This document shows, piece after piece, positions 1-5,966 of a DNA stretch of 20,247 bases; position 1 is the stretch's first letter, and every line of letters starts with the position of its first letter. Location of the stretch: NCBI GenBank assembly GCA_910576985.1, contig CAJTLA010000027.1, positions 1 to 20,247 of the forward strand, written 5' to 3'. This DNA is from an uncultured Bacilli bacterium. GTDB lineage: Bacteria; Bacillota_I; Bacilli_A; RF39; UBA660. Both the position numbers and the translations under genes were made by a program. Below the pieces are notes generated by a model. The model saw nothing but the letters and a program-made list of their open reading frames with translations. It ran no database searches and was not told the DNA's origin.

Positions 1-1000
1 GCCAATAAAATGGAATGGAAGTGCGTGGATAAAAGCAGATAGTGAAAATGGATCAGGGTCAAATCAATGGTATGATTACAATAGTAGAATGTGGGCGAAT
101 GCAGCGAGTGTAACAAGTAGTTATAGAAATGTGTCTGTCGGAACAACAATACCAGAGAGTGCAATAAATGCATACTTTGTATGGATCCCAAGATATGAGT
201 ATCAGTATACAAATCTAGGAACAAGTTATGCAGGAGGAAGCCAGACACAACCAGGGCAGATAAATATAAACTTTATAGCAACAAGCAAAACAAGTCCAAC
301 AACAAATTATAAGATACATCCAACATTTACATTTGGAAGTACACAGTTTACAACAGCGCAGAAGTTCAGCGCCTCAGGAAATAGTTATGGAATAAGTACA
401 AGTGCAGATGCGCATATGATGAAGAACAGTGAATGGGGAGCGGTAGCATATCTGTCACAAAGTAAATATGGAAAGTATGGAAATAGTAGTTATAGTGGAG
501 CAAATAAGGAAGTATATATAAATAATAATAGCAATTATACAACAGGGTGTAGTGCAGGAGTGCCAAGTACAGGCCAAACAAGTTCATGTACAAATACATA
601 TAGTGTAAGTCCAGGAGGAACAGGAGCTTCGACAACAGGAACAATATATGGAGTATATGACATGAGTGGAGGAGCATGGGAATACGTAATGGGAGTATAC
701 AGTAATACAATAGGGTCATCAGGATTTAGTAGTTTACCAGCAAGTAAATATTACGATAATTATACAAGCAGTACAGCAACAACAGCATGTAATAACGGAA
801 TCTGCTACGGACATGCCCTAAGTGAGACGAGCGGATGGTATTCCGATAAAACCTACTTTGTCAGTACAGGTCTCCCGTGGTTCGAGCGTGGCGGTTACTA
901 TGGAGATACGACGTCTGCAGGAGTGTTTTATTTCAGCAACACAAGCCTTGCAGGTGGTGCGAGTAGCGGCTACTCGTTTCGGGTGGTAGTGCTTGATTAG
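1..1000 (+). CDS. Partial secreted protein with FGE-sulfatase/C-type-lectin-like C-terminus (5' end outside window)
   Basis: The frame is open from base 2 to the TAG at 998-1000, so this is the 3' part of a gene that begins left of the window; the ATG at 89 is internal. The visible 332 residues are rich in Ser, Thr, Tyr, Asn and Gly. The end has the layout of the formylglycine-generating-enzyme/CLec fold: a GGAWEYVMG segment around 670-700 (compare GxVWEW in the family), then RGG at 887-895, GVFYF at 920-934 and a terminal SFRVV at 974-988. Such domains in Gram-positive surface proteins are non-enzymatic binding modules, and some are diversity-generating-retroelement targets. Isoleucine is almost always ATA and threonine ACA up to about 780, unlike the rest of the window; the last 220 bases are about 50% GC against about 36% in 481-780. 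Ligand binding at the cell surface is inferred; the N-terminus and anchor are not visible. Confidence 0.8.
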   Translation, partial: PIKWNGSAWIKADSENGSGSNQWYDYNSRMWANAASVTSSYRNVSVGTTIPESAINAYFVWIPRYEYQYTNLGTSYAGGSQTQPGQININFIATSKTSPTTNYKIHPTFTFGSTQFTTAQKFSASGNSYGISTSADAHMMKNSEWGAVAYLSQSKYGKYGNSSYSGANKEVYINNNSNYTTGCSAGVPSTGQTSSCTNTYSVSPGGTGASTTGTIYGVYDMSGGAWEYVMGVYSNTIGSSGFSSLPASKYYDNYTSSTATTACNNGICYGHALSETSGWYSDKTYFVSTGLPWFERGGYYGDTTSAGVFYFSNTSLAGGASSGYSFRVVVLD

Positions 1001-1101
1001 AATAAAAACAGATATGGTTATTATCAGTCATATGTGATTCAATTGTTCATATTATAAATAGAAAATCATAGATTTTATAAGAACCGTTTTTACATCTTTA
1101 C

Positions 1102-1130
1102 TTGATTTTTTGTAATATTTTATGTATAAT
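1102..1130 (+). promoter_or_regulatory. Promoter of yceD-rpmF
   Basis: A -35 box TTGATT (1102-1107) and a perfect -10 TATAAT (1125-1130) are separated by 17 bases. The predicted start lies near 1137, just before the Shine-Dalgarno GGAGGTG (1142-1148). Because the -35 box starts at 1102, the upstream TTG at that position cannot be the start codon of the following gene. I see no clear terminator or other feature between the previous stop (1000) and this promoter. Confidence 0.8.
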
Positions 1131-1152
1131 AAAAAAGCATTGGAGGTGCAGG

Positions 1153-1632
1153 ATGGTATTTGATTTAATTCGTTTAAAAAGTAATTTAGAAAAAAGTATT
1201 TCCATTGATTGTGATTATAAAATTGATGAGCCATTTATTAATAGTACCGAAATTATGAATCCGTTTTGTATTCATGTAAATGGTTTTATTACAAAATCAA
1301 CATTAGAAGGATTTGATATTCAAATTCAGGTAGATGGAGTAATGGAATTACCTTGTTCTATTACACTAAAGCCAGTTTCCGTTCCGTTTTCTATAGAAAT
1401 CGAAGGAAATTTGGATGAATTATTAGAAGAAATAGAAGAAAATCATAAAAAGATTGAAAATTCTATTGATCTTTTACCAATTATATGGGAGAATATACTA
1501 ATGGAAATTCCCATGAAAGTGGCAAGTCCAGATGCTTATTCTACAAAAGTAGAAGGAAATGGTTGGAAGTTTGTTACAGAAGAAGAGGAAGAAATAAATC
1601 CTGCATTAGCGAAATTAAAAGATTTATTGTAA
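1153..1632 (+). CDS. yceD: YceD/DUF177 family protein, large-ribosomal-subunit accumulation factor
   Basis: A 159-residue acidic protein whose start (ATG 1153) is set by GGAGGTG five bases upstream; a longer frame from a TTG at 1102 would start inside the promoter. The family signature is the central segment with a conserved Cys and a Pro-Val-x-x-Pro-Phe run (PCSITLKPVSVPF), followed by a Glu-rich stretch and a short conserved C-terminus ending in LAKLKDLL. DUF177 proteins lie immediately upstream of rpmF across bacteria, and in E. coli and plants they are linked to 23S rRNA accumulation. The gene sits 18 bases before rpmF and shares its promoter and terminator. The assignment rests mainly on size, the central motif and the rpmF linkage; the molecular mechanism is not known from sequence. 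Confidence 0.88.
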   Translation: MVFDLIRLKSNLEKSISIDCDYKIDEPFINSTEIMNPFCIHVNGFITKSTLEGFDIQIQVDGVMELPCSITLKPVSVPFSIEIEGNLDELLEEIEENHKKIENSIDLLPIIWENILMEIPMKVASPDAYSTKVEGNGWKFVTEEEEEINPALAKLKDLL

Positions 1633-1650
1633 AAAGAAAGAGGTGTAACT

Positions 1651-1836
1651 ATGGCTGTACCTTTTAGAAAAGTCAGCAAAACAAGAGGAAGAAAACGTCG
1701 TACACATTATGTTATTAGTGAAAATACTACTACTAAATGTACAAAATGTGGAGCTGATATTAGACCACATAGAGTATGTCCACAGTGTGGTACTTATAAG
1801 GGTAAAGAAGTTATCAATGTTGAAGAAGCAGCTTAA
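1651..1836 (+). CDS. rpmF: 50S ribosomal protein L32
   Basis: A 61-residue basic protein beginning MAVPFRKVSKTRGRKRR, the classic L32 N-terminus. Two CxxC pairs (Cys30/Cys33 and Cys43/Cys46) form the zinc ribbon, so this is the zinc-binding (C+) form rather than a cysteine-free paralogue. It is a structural component of the 50S subunit near the peptidyl-transferase region. The Shine-Dalgarno is AGGTG at 1641-1645. It is co-transcribed with yceD, and its stop codon (1834-1836) lies in the loop of the operon terminator. Confidence 0.98.
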   Translation: MAVPFRKVSKTRGRKRRTHYVISENTTTKCTKCGADIRPHRVCPQCGTYKGKEVINVEEAA

Positions 1837-1850
1837 GCTGTTTTTTTTTT
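1823..1850 (+). terminator. Rho-independent terminator of yceD-rpmF overlapping the rpmF stop
   Basis: The perfect palindrome CAGCTTAAGCTG (1829-1840) is extended by upstream A/G pairing with the following ten-T run (1841-1850). This gives a stem of about 10 bp with a TTAA loop. The loop contains the first two bases of the rpmF TAA stop, so the 5' arm is coding sequence. Confidence 0.85.
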
Positions 1851-1858
1851 AATTTTTG

Positions 1859-1867
1859 TGATATAAT
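1859..1867 (+). promoter_or_regulatory. Extended -10 promoter of first prepilin-like gene
   Basis: TG-A-TATAAT (TG 1859-1860, hexamer 1862-1867) forms an extended -10 element. No good -35 box is seen at the right distance because that stretch is the T-run of the preceding terminator. The expected start near 1874 leaves a leader of only about 15 bases with AGGTGA (1878-1883) before ATG 1889. The same TGTGATATAATG core precedes the second paralogue. Confidence 0.65.
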
Positions 1868-1888
1868 GAATCAGAATAGGTGATATAA

Positions 1889-1935
1889 ATGAATAATAAA
1901 GGGTTTGCAATTTCAAGTATGATATATTCTATTTT
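1889..1935 (+). repeat. 47-base exact repeat, copy 1 (start of prepilin-like gene)
   Basis: The first 47 bases of this gene are identical to 3802-3848 in the downstream paralogue, including third codon positions. Two more exact islands are shared: 2602-2634 with 4605-4637 (33 bases), and 3552-3585 with 5597-5630 (34 bases). Confidence 0.9.
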
Positions 1936-3670
1936 ATTATTGTTTCTTATGCTTACTTTAGGTGTTTTCGTTTTACTAGGAAGCAGAAAAATGATATTGG
2001 ATAAAGTCAAGAGTGAAATTATTACAGATATTATACAATATAAAACATATTTATTTTCATTTGAACATAAAGATATATTACTTACAAATACTTCTAAAGT
2101 ATCTAATTTTGAATTTTCATTGTTGGATGGTGTTAAAGTAATGGATCAAAATGGAAATGTGGTGGAAACGGAAATTACTGTGGCTTCAGAACCAACATTT
2201 GATTCTACTCAAAATGGAAGTTATCACATTACTTATACTGCGAATTATAATGGAACTTTGATAGAAGAAAATCGTACCATTCAAGTGGTTGATCCTGTGG
2301 TTTATGAGTATGCATATTCGGGAAAGGAACAACAATTTACCGTTCCAGCGAATGGAATTTATCGTACTGAACTATGGGGCGGAAGTGGGATGTCTCAAAC
2401 AGAAGAAGGAAAAGCTGGAAAAGGTGGATATGTCAGTGGAGATATATCACTTACCTCTAATACCCATTTGCACATTTATGTTGGAGGAAGTTCTAACTGG
2501 GGGAATGCTTTTAATGCTGTAGCAGGAACAGTGAATGGTTTTTCTGGCGGAGGAGCGACAGATGTTCGATTAACTGGTGGAGAATGGAATCAATTTGAGT
2601 CTTTAAAATCTAGAATCATGGTTGCAGGAGGCGGAGGAGGTTCTGAGTGGCCTTATGCGATTGGTGGGGATGCAGGAGGACTTGTAGGAAGTACAGGTTA
2701 TGGAACTGATTGGTCAGCAACAGATACACAAATTAAGGCGACAGGAGGAACTCAGGTTTCTGGTGGAATATCAGAAGATAGTACTGCTGGGGATAACGGA
2801 GGATTTGGTTTTGCTGGATATAATACTGATTCTACTGATTATGGTGGAATGGGTGGAGGCGGATATTATGGAGGCGCTAGTAAAGATGCTGCCCATGCAG
2901 GGGGCGGTGGTTCTTCATTTATATCTGGACATGCAGGCTGTAATGCTATTTTAGAAAATTCTACTCAAAATAATGTTCTTCATAGTAATCAACCCAATCA
3001 TTATAGTGGATATGTGTTTTTGAATACAGTTATGAAAGCAGGAAATGAAGAAATGCCATCTGTAGATGGTCAAGTGGTGACTGGAAATGTTGGTAGTGGA
3101 CATGCGAAAGTTACCGCACTCATTATTGATAATGGGAAACTTGCTACTAATTTAATTAAAAATAGTGGATTTGAGAAAGGAACTGAAAATTGGGCGTTTT
3201 CTAGTGTTGAACTGGTATCTAATGTTTCTGCCTCAGGTAGGAATGCAATCAAGTTTTCTCCTTCTGTAACAGCTATGAGTACACAATCAATGAATCCTCC
3301 TATTCCAGGACATATATATTATGGAAGTATAGAGTTTTTATCTTCTAATTCCTTTACAACTTCTGATAATCGGTTTGAGTGGTATTTGGCTGATACAGCG
3401 AATAGTTTGATGGTATTTGCTCATAAAGGAGATAAAACTGGAGTGTGGAAAAAATTGTCTTCTTGTCTTAGTTTAAATACTCCAAACAGTGGAAATTGGA
3501 ACATTAGAAATTTTTTGGTCAATGCAAATGAAGCTGCATATGCAGATGATCTGTTTATTATTGATTTAACAGAAATATATGGAGCTGGAAATGAGCCTTC
3601 AAAAGAATGGTGTGATCAAAACATTTTATATTTTGATGGAGTAGGCATTGTTCCTATTTATAATCCTTAG
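1889..3670 (+). CDS. Prepilin-like surface protein: Ig-like, glycine-rich (ALK/LTK-type) and C-terminal CBM-like domains (copy 1)
   Basis: 593 residues. The N-terminus is class-III-signal-like: MNNKG followed by F and a hydrophobic stretch (about residues 6-32), then a basic segment, so cleavage after Gly5 by a prepilin peptidase is plausible, although mature position 5 is Ser rather than the usual Glu. Residues about 76-136 resemble a small Ig-like (DUF5011-type) repeat ending in IQVVDP. Residues about 137-412 form a glycine-rich domain with the ALK/LTK pattern: ELWGGSG, RIMVAGGGGG, GGGGYYGG, AGGGGSSFISG, and a closing strand before AKVTALIIDNG. From about 421 (NLIKNSGFE) to the end is a jelly-roll resembling CBM4_9-type domains, with the IDLTEIYGAGNEP motif common in surface and phage adhesins. 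It has its own promoter and terminator. A surface adhesin or pseudopilus-associated role is inferred; no function is known. Confidence 0.85.
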   Translation: MNNKGFAISSMIYSILLLFLMLTLGVFVLLGSRKMILDKVKSEIITDIIQYKTYLFSFEHKDILLTNTSKVSNFEFSLLDGVKVMDQNGNVVETEITVASEPTFDSTQNGSYHITYTANYNGTLIEENRTIQVVDPVVYEYAYSGKEQQFTVPANGIYRTELWGGSGMSQTEEGKAGKGGYVSGDISLTSNTHLHIYVGGSSNWGNAFNAVAGTVNGFSGGGATDVRLTGGEWNQFESLKSRIMVAGGGGGSEWPYAIGGDAGGLVGSTGYGTDWSATDTQIKATGGTQVSGGISEDSTAGDNGGFGFAGYNTDSTDYGGMGGGGYYGGASKDAAHAGGGGSSFISGHAGCNAILENSTQNNVLHSNQPNHYSGYVFLNTVMKAGNEEMPSVDGQVVTGNVGSGHAKVTALIIDNGKLATNLIKNSGFEKGTENWAFSSVELVSNVSASGRNAIKFSPSVTAMSTQSMNPPIPGHIYYGSIEFLSSNSFTTSDNRFEWYLADTANSLMVFAHKGDKTGVWKKLSSCLSLNTPNSGNWNIRNFLVNANEAAYADDLFIIDLTEIYGAGNEPSKEWCDQNILYFDGVGIVPIYNP

Positions 3671-3720
3671 AGAAAGGTAGATTTATGAATGATACTATTT
3701 CTTTATGATTGTTTTAAAAT

Positions 3721-3751
3721 AAAAAAAGACTATTTTGAACAGTCTTTTTTT
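3721..3751 (+). terminator. Terminator after first prepilin-like gene
   Basis: AAAAAAAGACT (3721-3731) pairs perfectly with AGTCTTTTTTT (3741-3751) around a nine-base loop. The 3' arm itself provides the U-run. The -35 box of the next gene begins at its last T. Confidence 0.85.
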
Positions 3752-3778
3752 GAATTTTGTTTCTGTCTGTGATATAAT
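3750..3778 (+). promoter_or_regulatory. Promoter of second prepilin-like gene
   Basis: The -35 TTGAAT (3750-3755), a 17-base spacer, and an extended -10 TG-A-TATAAT (3770-3778) are followed by a short leader to ATG 3802. The Shine-Dalgarno is GAGGTAG (3791-3797). Confidence 0.75.
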
Positions 3779-3801
3779 GTAGGAGAATAAGAGGTAGAGA
3801 T

Positions 3802-3848
3802 ATGAATAATAAAGGGTTTGCAATTTCAAGTATGATATATTCTATTTT
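3802..3848 (+). repeat. 47-base exact repeat, copy 2
   Basis: Identical to 1889-1935. The match stops abruptly inside the hydrophobic segment, after which the codons diverge while the residues remain conserved. Confidence 0.9.
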
Positions 3849-5709
3849 GTTACTTTTTCTGATGTTGATATTGGGAGTTTTTATTTTATTAGGCAGTAGG
3901 AAAGTGATATTAGACAAAGTAAAAAATGATATTGTAACAGAATTAAGTCAAAATAGAGTTTATGAACTTGTGTTTGAACATAAAAACATTTTACTTGCGA
4001 ATACTTCAAAAGTGAATGGTTTTACGTTTGATCTATTAGATGGAGTTCGTATTTTGGATCAAAATGGGGAAGTAGTAGATACAAATATTACTGTAGAGTC
4101 AGAACCAGCATTCGATTCTACTAAAAATGGAGTTTATCAAGTTCGTTATAGTGCTCTTTATCAAGGATATGAGGTCGAAACAGATCGGACTATTGAAGTG
4201 ATTGATCCCGTTGTGTATGAATATGACTATATAGGAGAAGAACAACTTTTTAATGCTCCTACTAATGGTGTATATAAAACTGAATTGTGGGGAGCCAGTG
4301 GTGGAAGTATTAGTGGAATCGCATATCATTCTAATGGAACTGTTCGGAATAATAATACAACCTATACAGGTGGGAAAGGAGCTTATACCACTGGAAATCT
4401 TGATTTAGCGCTCAATGATCGTTTGTATGTTTATGTTGGAGGAACTCCTGAAAAAACGAATACAACTTTGGTGAGTGGTGGAACAAGTGCTGGAGGATAT
4501 AATGGGGGAATCTCTTTAATTGAAGGACAAGAAATTTTTGGAGCAGCGGGTGGAGGCGCTAGCGATATTCGACTTGTGAATGGTTCTTGGGCTAATTTTG
4601 ATAGTTTAAAATCTAGAATCATGGTTGCAGGAGGCGGCGGAGGTGCCAATTTCAGAAATCAAGGTTATGGAGAAGGAAATGGAGGTTCTGGAGGAGGACT
4701 TACTGGAATTGATGGAAAAGAAGCTCTTGTAGATGGTAGTTACTTTCGAGAAGATTGGGCAGCTGGTTATTCTATTGGAACTGGAGGTACACAAATAGGT
4801 GGTGGAATTACCAAGAATTTTCAATTAAATGGAACGAAAACGGACGCTCCATCTGGTACTTTTGGAGGTCTTAGTGCACCTTTGAGTCAATCTGGAGGAG
4901 GAGGAGGTTATTATAGTGGTGCTTCTTCTTCTCATGGTGGAGCAGGAGGAGGTTCTTCTTATATTTCTGGATATAAAGGTTGTGATTCTATTGCACAATC
5001 GTCTACTTCTGAATCGATTACACATACAGGAGGCCCTATTCATTATTCTAAGAAGGTATTTCAGTCGGGAGTTATGAAAACAGGTGATGAGGAAATACCT
5101 ACTCATGATGGAAGTGGAGTTATGATTGGAAATACTGGAAACGGGTATGCTAAAATTACAGCTCTTATTATTGATAATGGAAAATTAGCTACGAATCTTA
5201 TTAAAAATAGTAGTTTTGAAAATGGGAGTACCAATTGGAGTCTTTCCAATTCTAAAATTGTTACAGATCAATCTAAGTCTGGAAATGCTTCTTTAGAATT
5301 TCAACCATCTGTTACTTCTATGAGTATACAAACAATGGATACACCAATATCAAATCACATATATTATGGAAGTATGGAGTTTTTATCTTCTAATTCTTTT
5401 ACAACTTATGATAATCGATTTGAGTGGTATTTGGGAGATGTTGCGAATAGTATGATGGTATTCGCTCGTAAAGGAGATAAAACTGAGGTGTGGAAAAAAT
5501 TGTCGTCTCGTCTTAGTTTAGATGCTCCAAATAGTGGTAGTTGGAAAATTAGAAATTTTTTAGTGAATGCTTCAGAAAAAGCCTATGCAGATGATTTGTT
5601 TATTATTGATTTAACAGAAATATATGGAGCAGGAAATGAACCAACCAAAGAATGGTGTGATGAACATATCACATATTTTGATGGAATCGGAATTGTTCCT
5701 GGTAATTAA
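3802..5709 (+). CDS. Prepilin-like surface protein: Ig-like, glycine-rich (ALK/LTK-type) and C-terminal CBM-like domains (copy 2)
   Basis: 635 residues, a tandem paralogue of the preceding gene with the same four-part plan. It has MNNKG/F with a hydrophobic segment (residues 6-32), an Ig-like unit (about 76-136, ending IEVIDP), a glycine-rich domain (about 137-455) and a C-terminal jelly roll from about residue 465 (NLIKNSSFE). The glycine-rich part is about 40 residues longer than in copy 1, with extra Asn/Thr/Gly insertions, while the flanking domains align almost without gaps. Shared motifs include RIMVAGGGGG, GGGGGYYSG, HGGAGGGSSYISG and IDLTEIYGAGNEP. Mature position 5 is again Ser rather than Glu. 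No U-tailed hairpin is evident before the valS promoter starting at 5713, so read-through into the T-box leader is possible. A surface adhesin role is inferred. Confidence 0.85.
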   Translation: MNNKGFAISSMIYSILLLFLMLILGVFILLGSRKVILDKVKNDIVTELSQNRVYELVFEHKNILLANTSKVNGFTFDLLDGVRILDQNGEVVDTNITVESEPAFDSTKNGVYQVRYSALYQGYEVETDRTIEVIDPVVYEYDYIGEEQLFNAPTNGVYKTELWGASGGSISGIAYHSNGTVRNNNTTYTGGKGAYTTGNLDLALNDRLYVYVGGTPEKTNTTLVSGGTSAGGYNGGISLIEGQEIFGAAGGGASDIRLVNGSWANFDSLKSRIMVAGGGGGANFRNQGYGEGNGGSGGGLTGIDGKEALVDGSYFREDWAAGYSIGTGGTQIGGGITKNFQLNGTKTDAPSGTFGGLSAPLSQSGGGGGYYSGASSSHGGAGGGSSYISGYKGCDSIAQSSTSESITHTGGPIHYSKKVFQSGVMKTGDEEIPTHDGSGVMIGNTGNGYAKITALIIDNGKLATNLIKNSSFENGSTNWSLSNSKIVTDQSKSGNASLEFQPSVTSMSIQTMDTPISNHIYYGSMEFLSSNSFTTYDNRFEWYLGDVANSMMVFARKGDKTEVWKKLSSRLSLDAPNSGSWKIRNFLVNASEKAYADDLFIIDLTEIYGAGNEPTKEWCDEHITYFDGIGIVPGN

Positions 5710-5712
5710 TAC

Positions 5713-5741
5713 TTGGCAAATGGAAGAAATTTCGTTATAAT
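5713..5741 (+). promoter_or_regulatory. Promoter of the valS T-box transcript
   Basis: The -35 TTGGCA (5713-5718), a 17-base spacer and a perfect -10 TATAAT (5736-5741) begin two bases after the stop codon region of the previous gene. Transcription should start near 5748, just ahead of the T-box stem I. Confidence 0.85.
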
Positions 5742-5747
5742 ATAGAA

Positions 5748-5950
5748 AAGCAATGAAAAAGAGGAGTATATTATATTTTTTTGGTAGAGAGTTCATGGGT
5801 GGTGAAAATGAATAGAAAATATAATAGAAGGTAGCTTTGGAGCTGATATGATCCGTAATTCTGCGTTAAAGAATCAAGGTATAGAGTTTTCTATATGAAT
5901 TAAGGTGGTACCACGTATAATCACGTCCTTATAGGATTGTGATTTTTTTT
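5748..5950 (+). promoter_or_regulatory. Valine T-box riboswitch leader
   Basis: This is a complete T-box attenuator. The AGTA element of stem I follows GAGG near 5761-5768. A long AT stem pairs TATTATATTTT with AAAATATAATA, closing at about 5827. The distal part has GAGAG and GGTGGTGAAAA around 5787-5808. On the 3' side of stem I, GAA (5827-5829) is followed by GTA (5831-5833), a valine codon and the probable specifier. The T-box sequence AAGGTGGTACCACG is at 5902-5915. The antiterminator is AAGG (5902-5905) with CCTT (5927-5930), and ACGT (5913-5916) with ACGT (5923-5926), leaving the TGGTACC bulge that reads the uncharged tRNA acceptor end. Low charged tRNA-Val should permit read-through into valS. 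Confidence 0.93.
5919..5950 (+). terminator. Attenuator hairpin of the valS T-box
   Basis: AATCAC (5919-5924) pairs with GTGATT (5939-5944) and TCCT (5926-5929) with AGGA (5933-5936), followed by a T-run to 5950. It shares 5923-5930 with the antiterminator, so the two structures are mutually exclusive. Confidence 0.9.
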
Positions 5951-5966
5951 GAAAGGATTTGATAAT

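Noticed and set aside
366..719. Minus-strand 117-codon frame rich in Leu/Tyr/His
   Set aside because: It is a shadow of the Ser/Asn/Tyr-rich partial gene; its composition follows directly from the opposite strand.
1102..1152. Upstream TTG start for the yceD frame
   Set aside because: This stretch contains the -35 and -10 boxes and lies before the expected transcript start; GGAGGTG points to ATG 1153.
2620..2900. Glycine-codon-rich repeats as a CRISPR-like or satellite array
   Set aside because: The GGAGGA-type repetition is irregular, in frame and explained by the polyglycine segments of the protein.
4431..5106. Minus-strand frames rich in Pro/Ser or Arg/Ser
   Set aside because: They are antisense shadows of the Gly-rich codons of the second prepilin-like gene and have no ribosome-binding site or promoter.
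5949..5966. Upstream TTG start for valS
   Set aside because: It is inside the T-run of the attenuator with no ribosome-binding site; AAAGGA at 5952-5957 serves ATG 5967.
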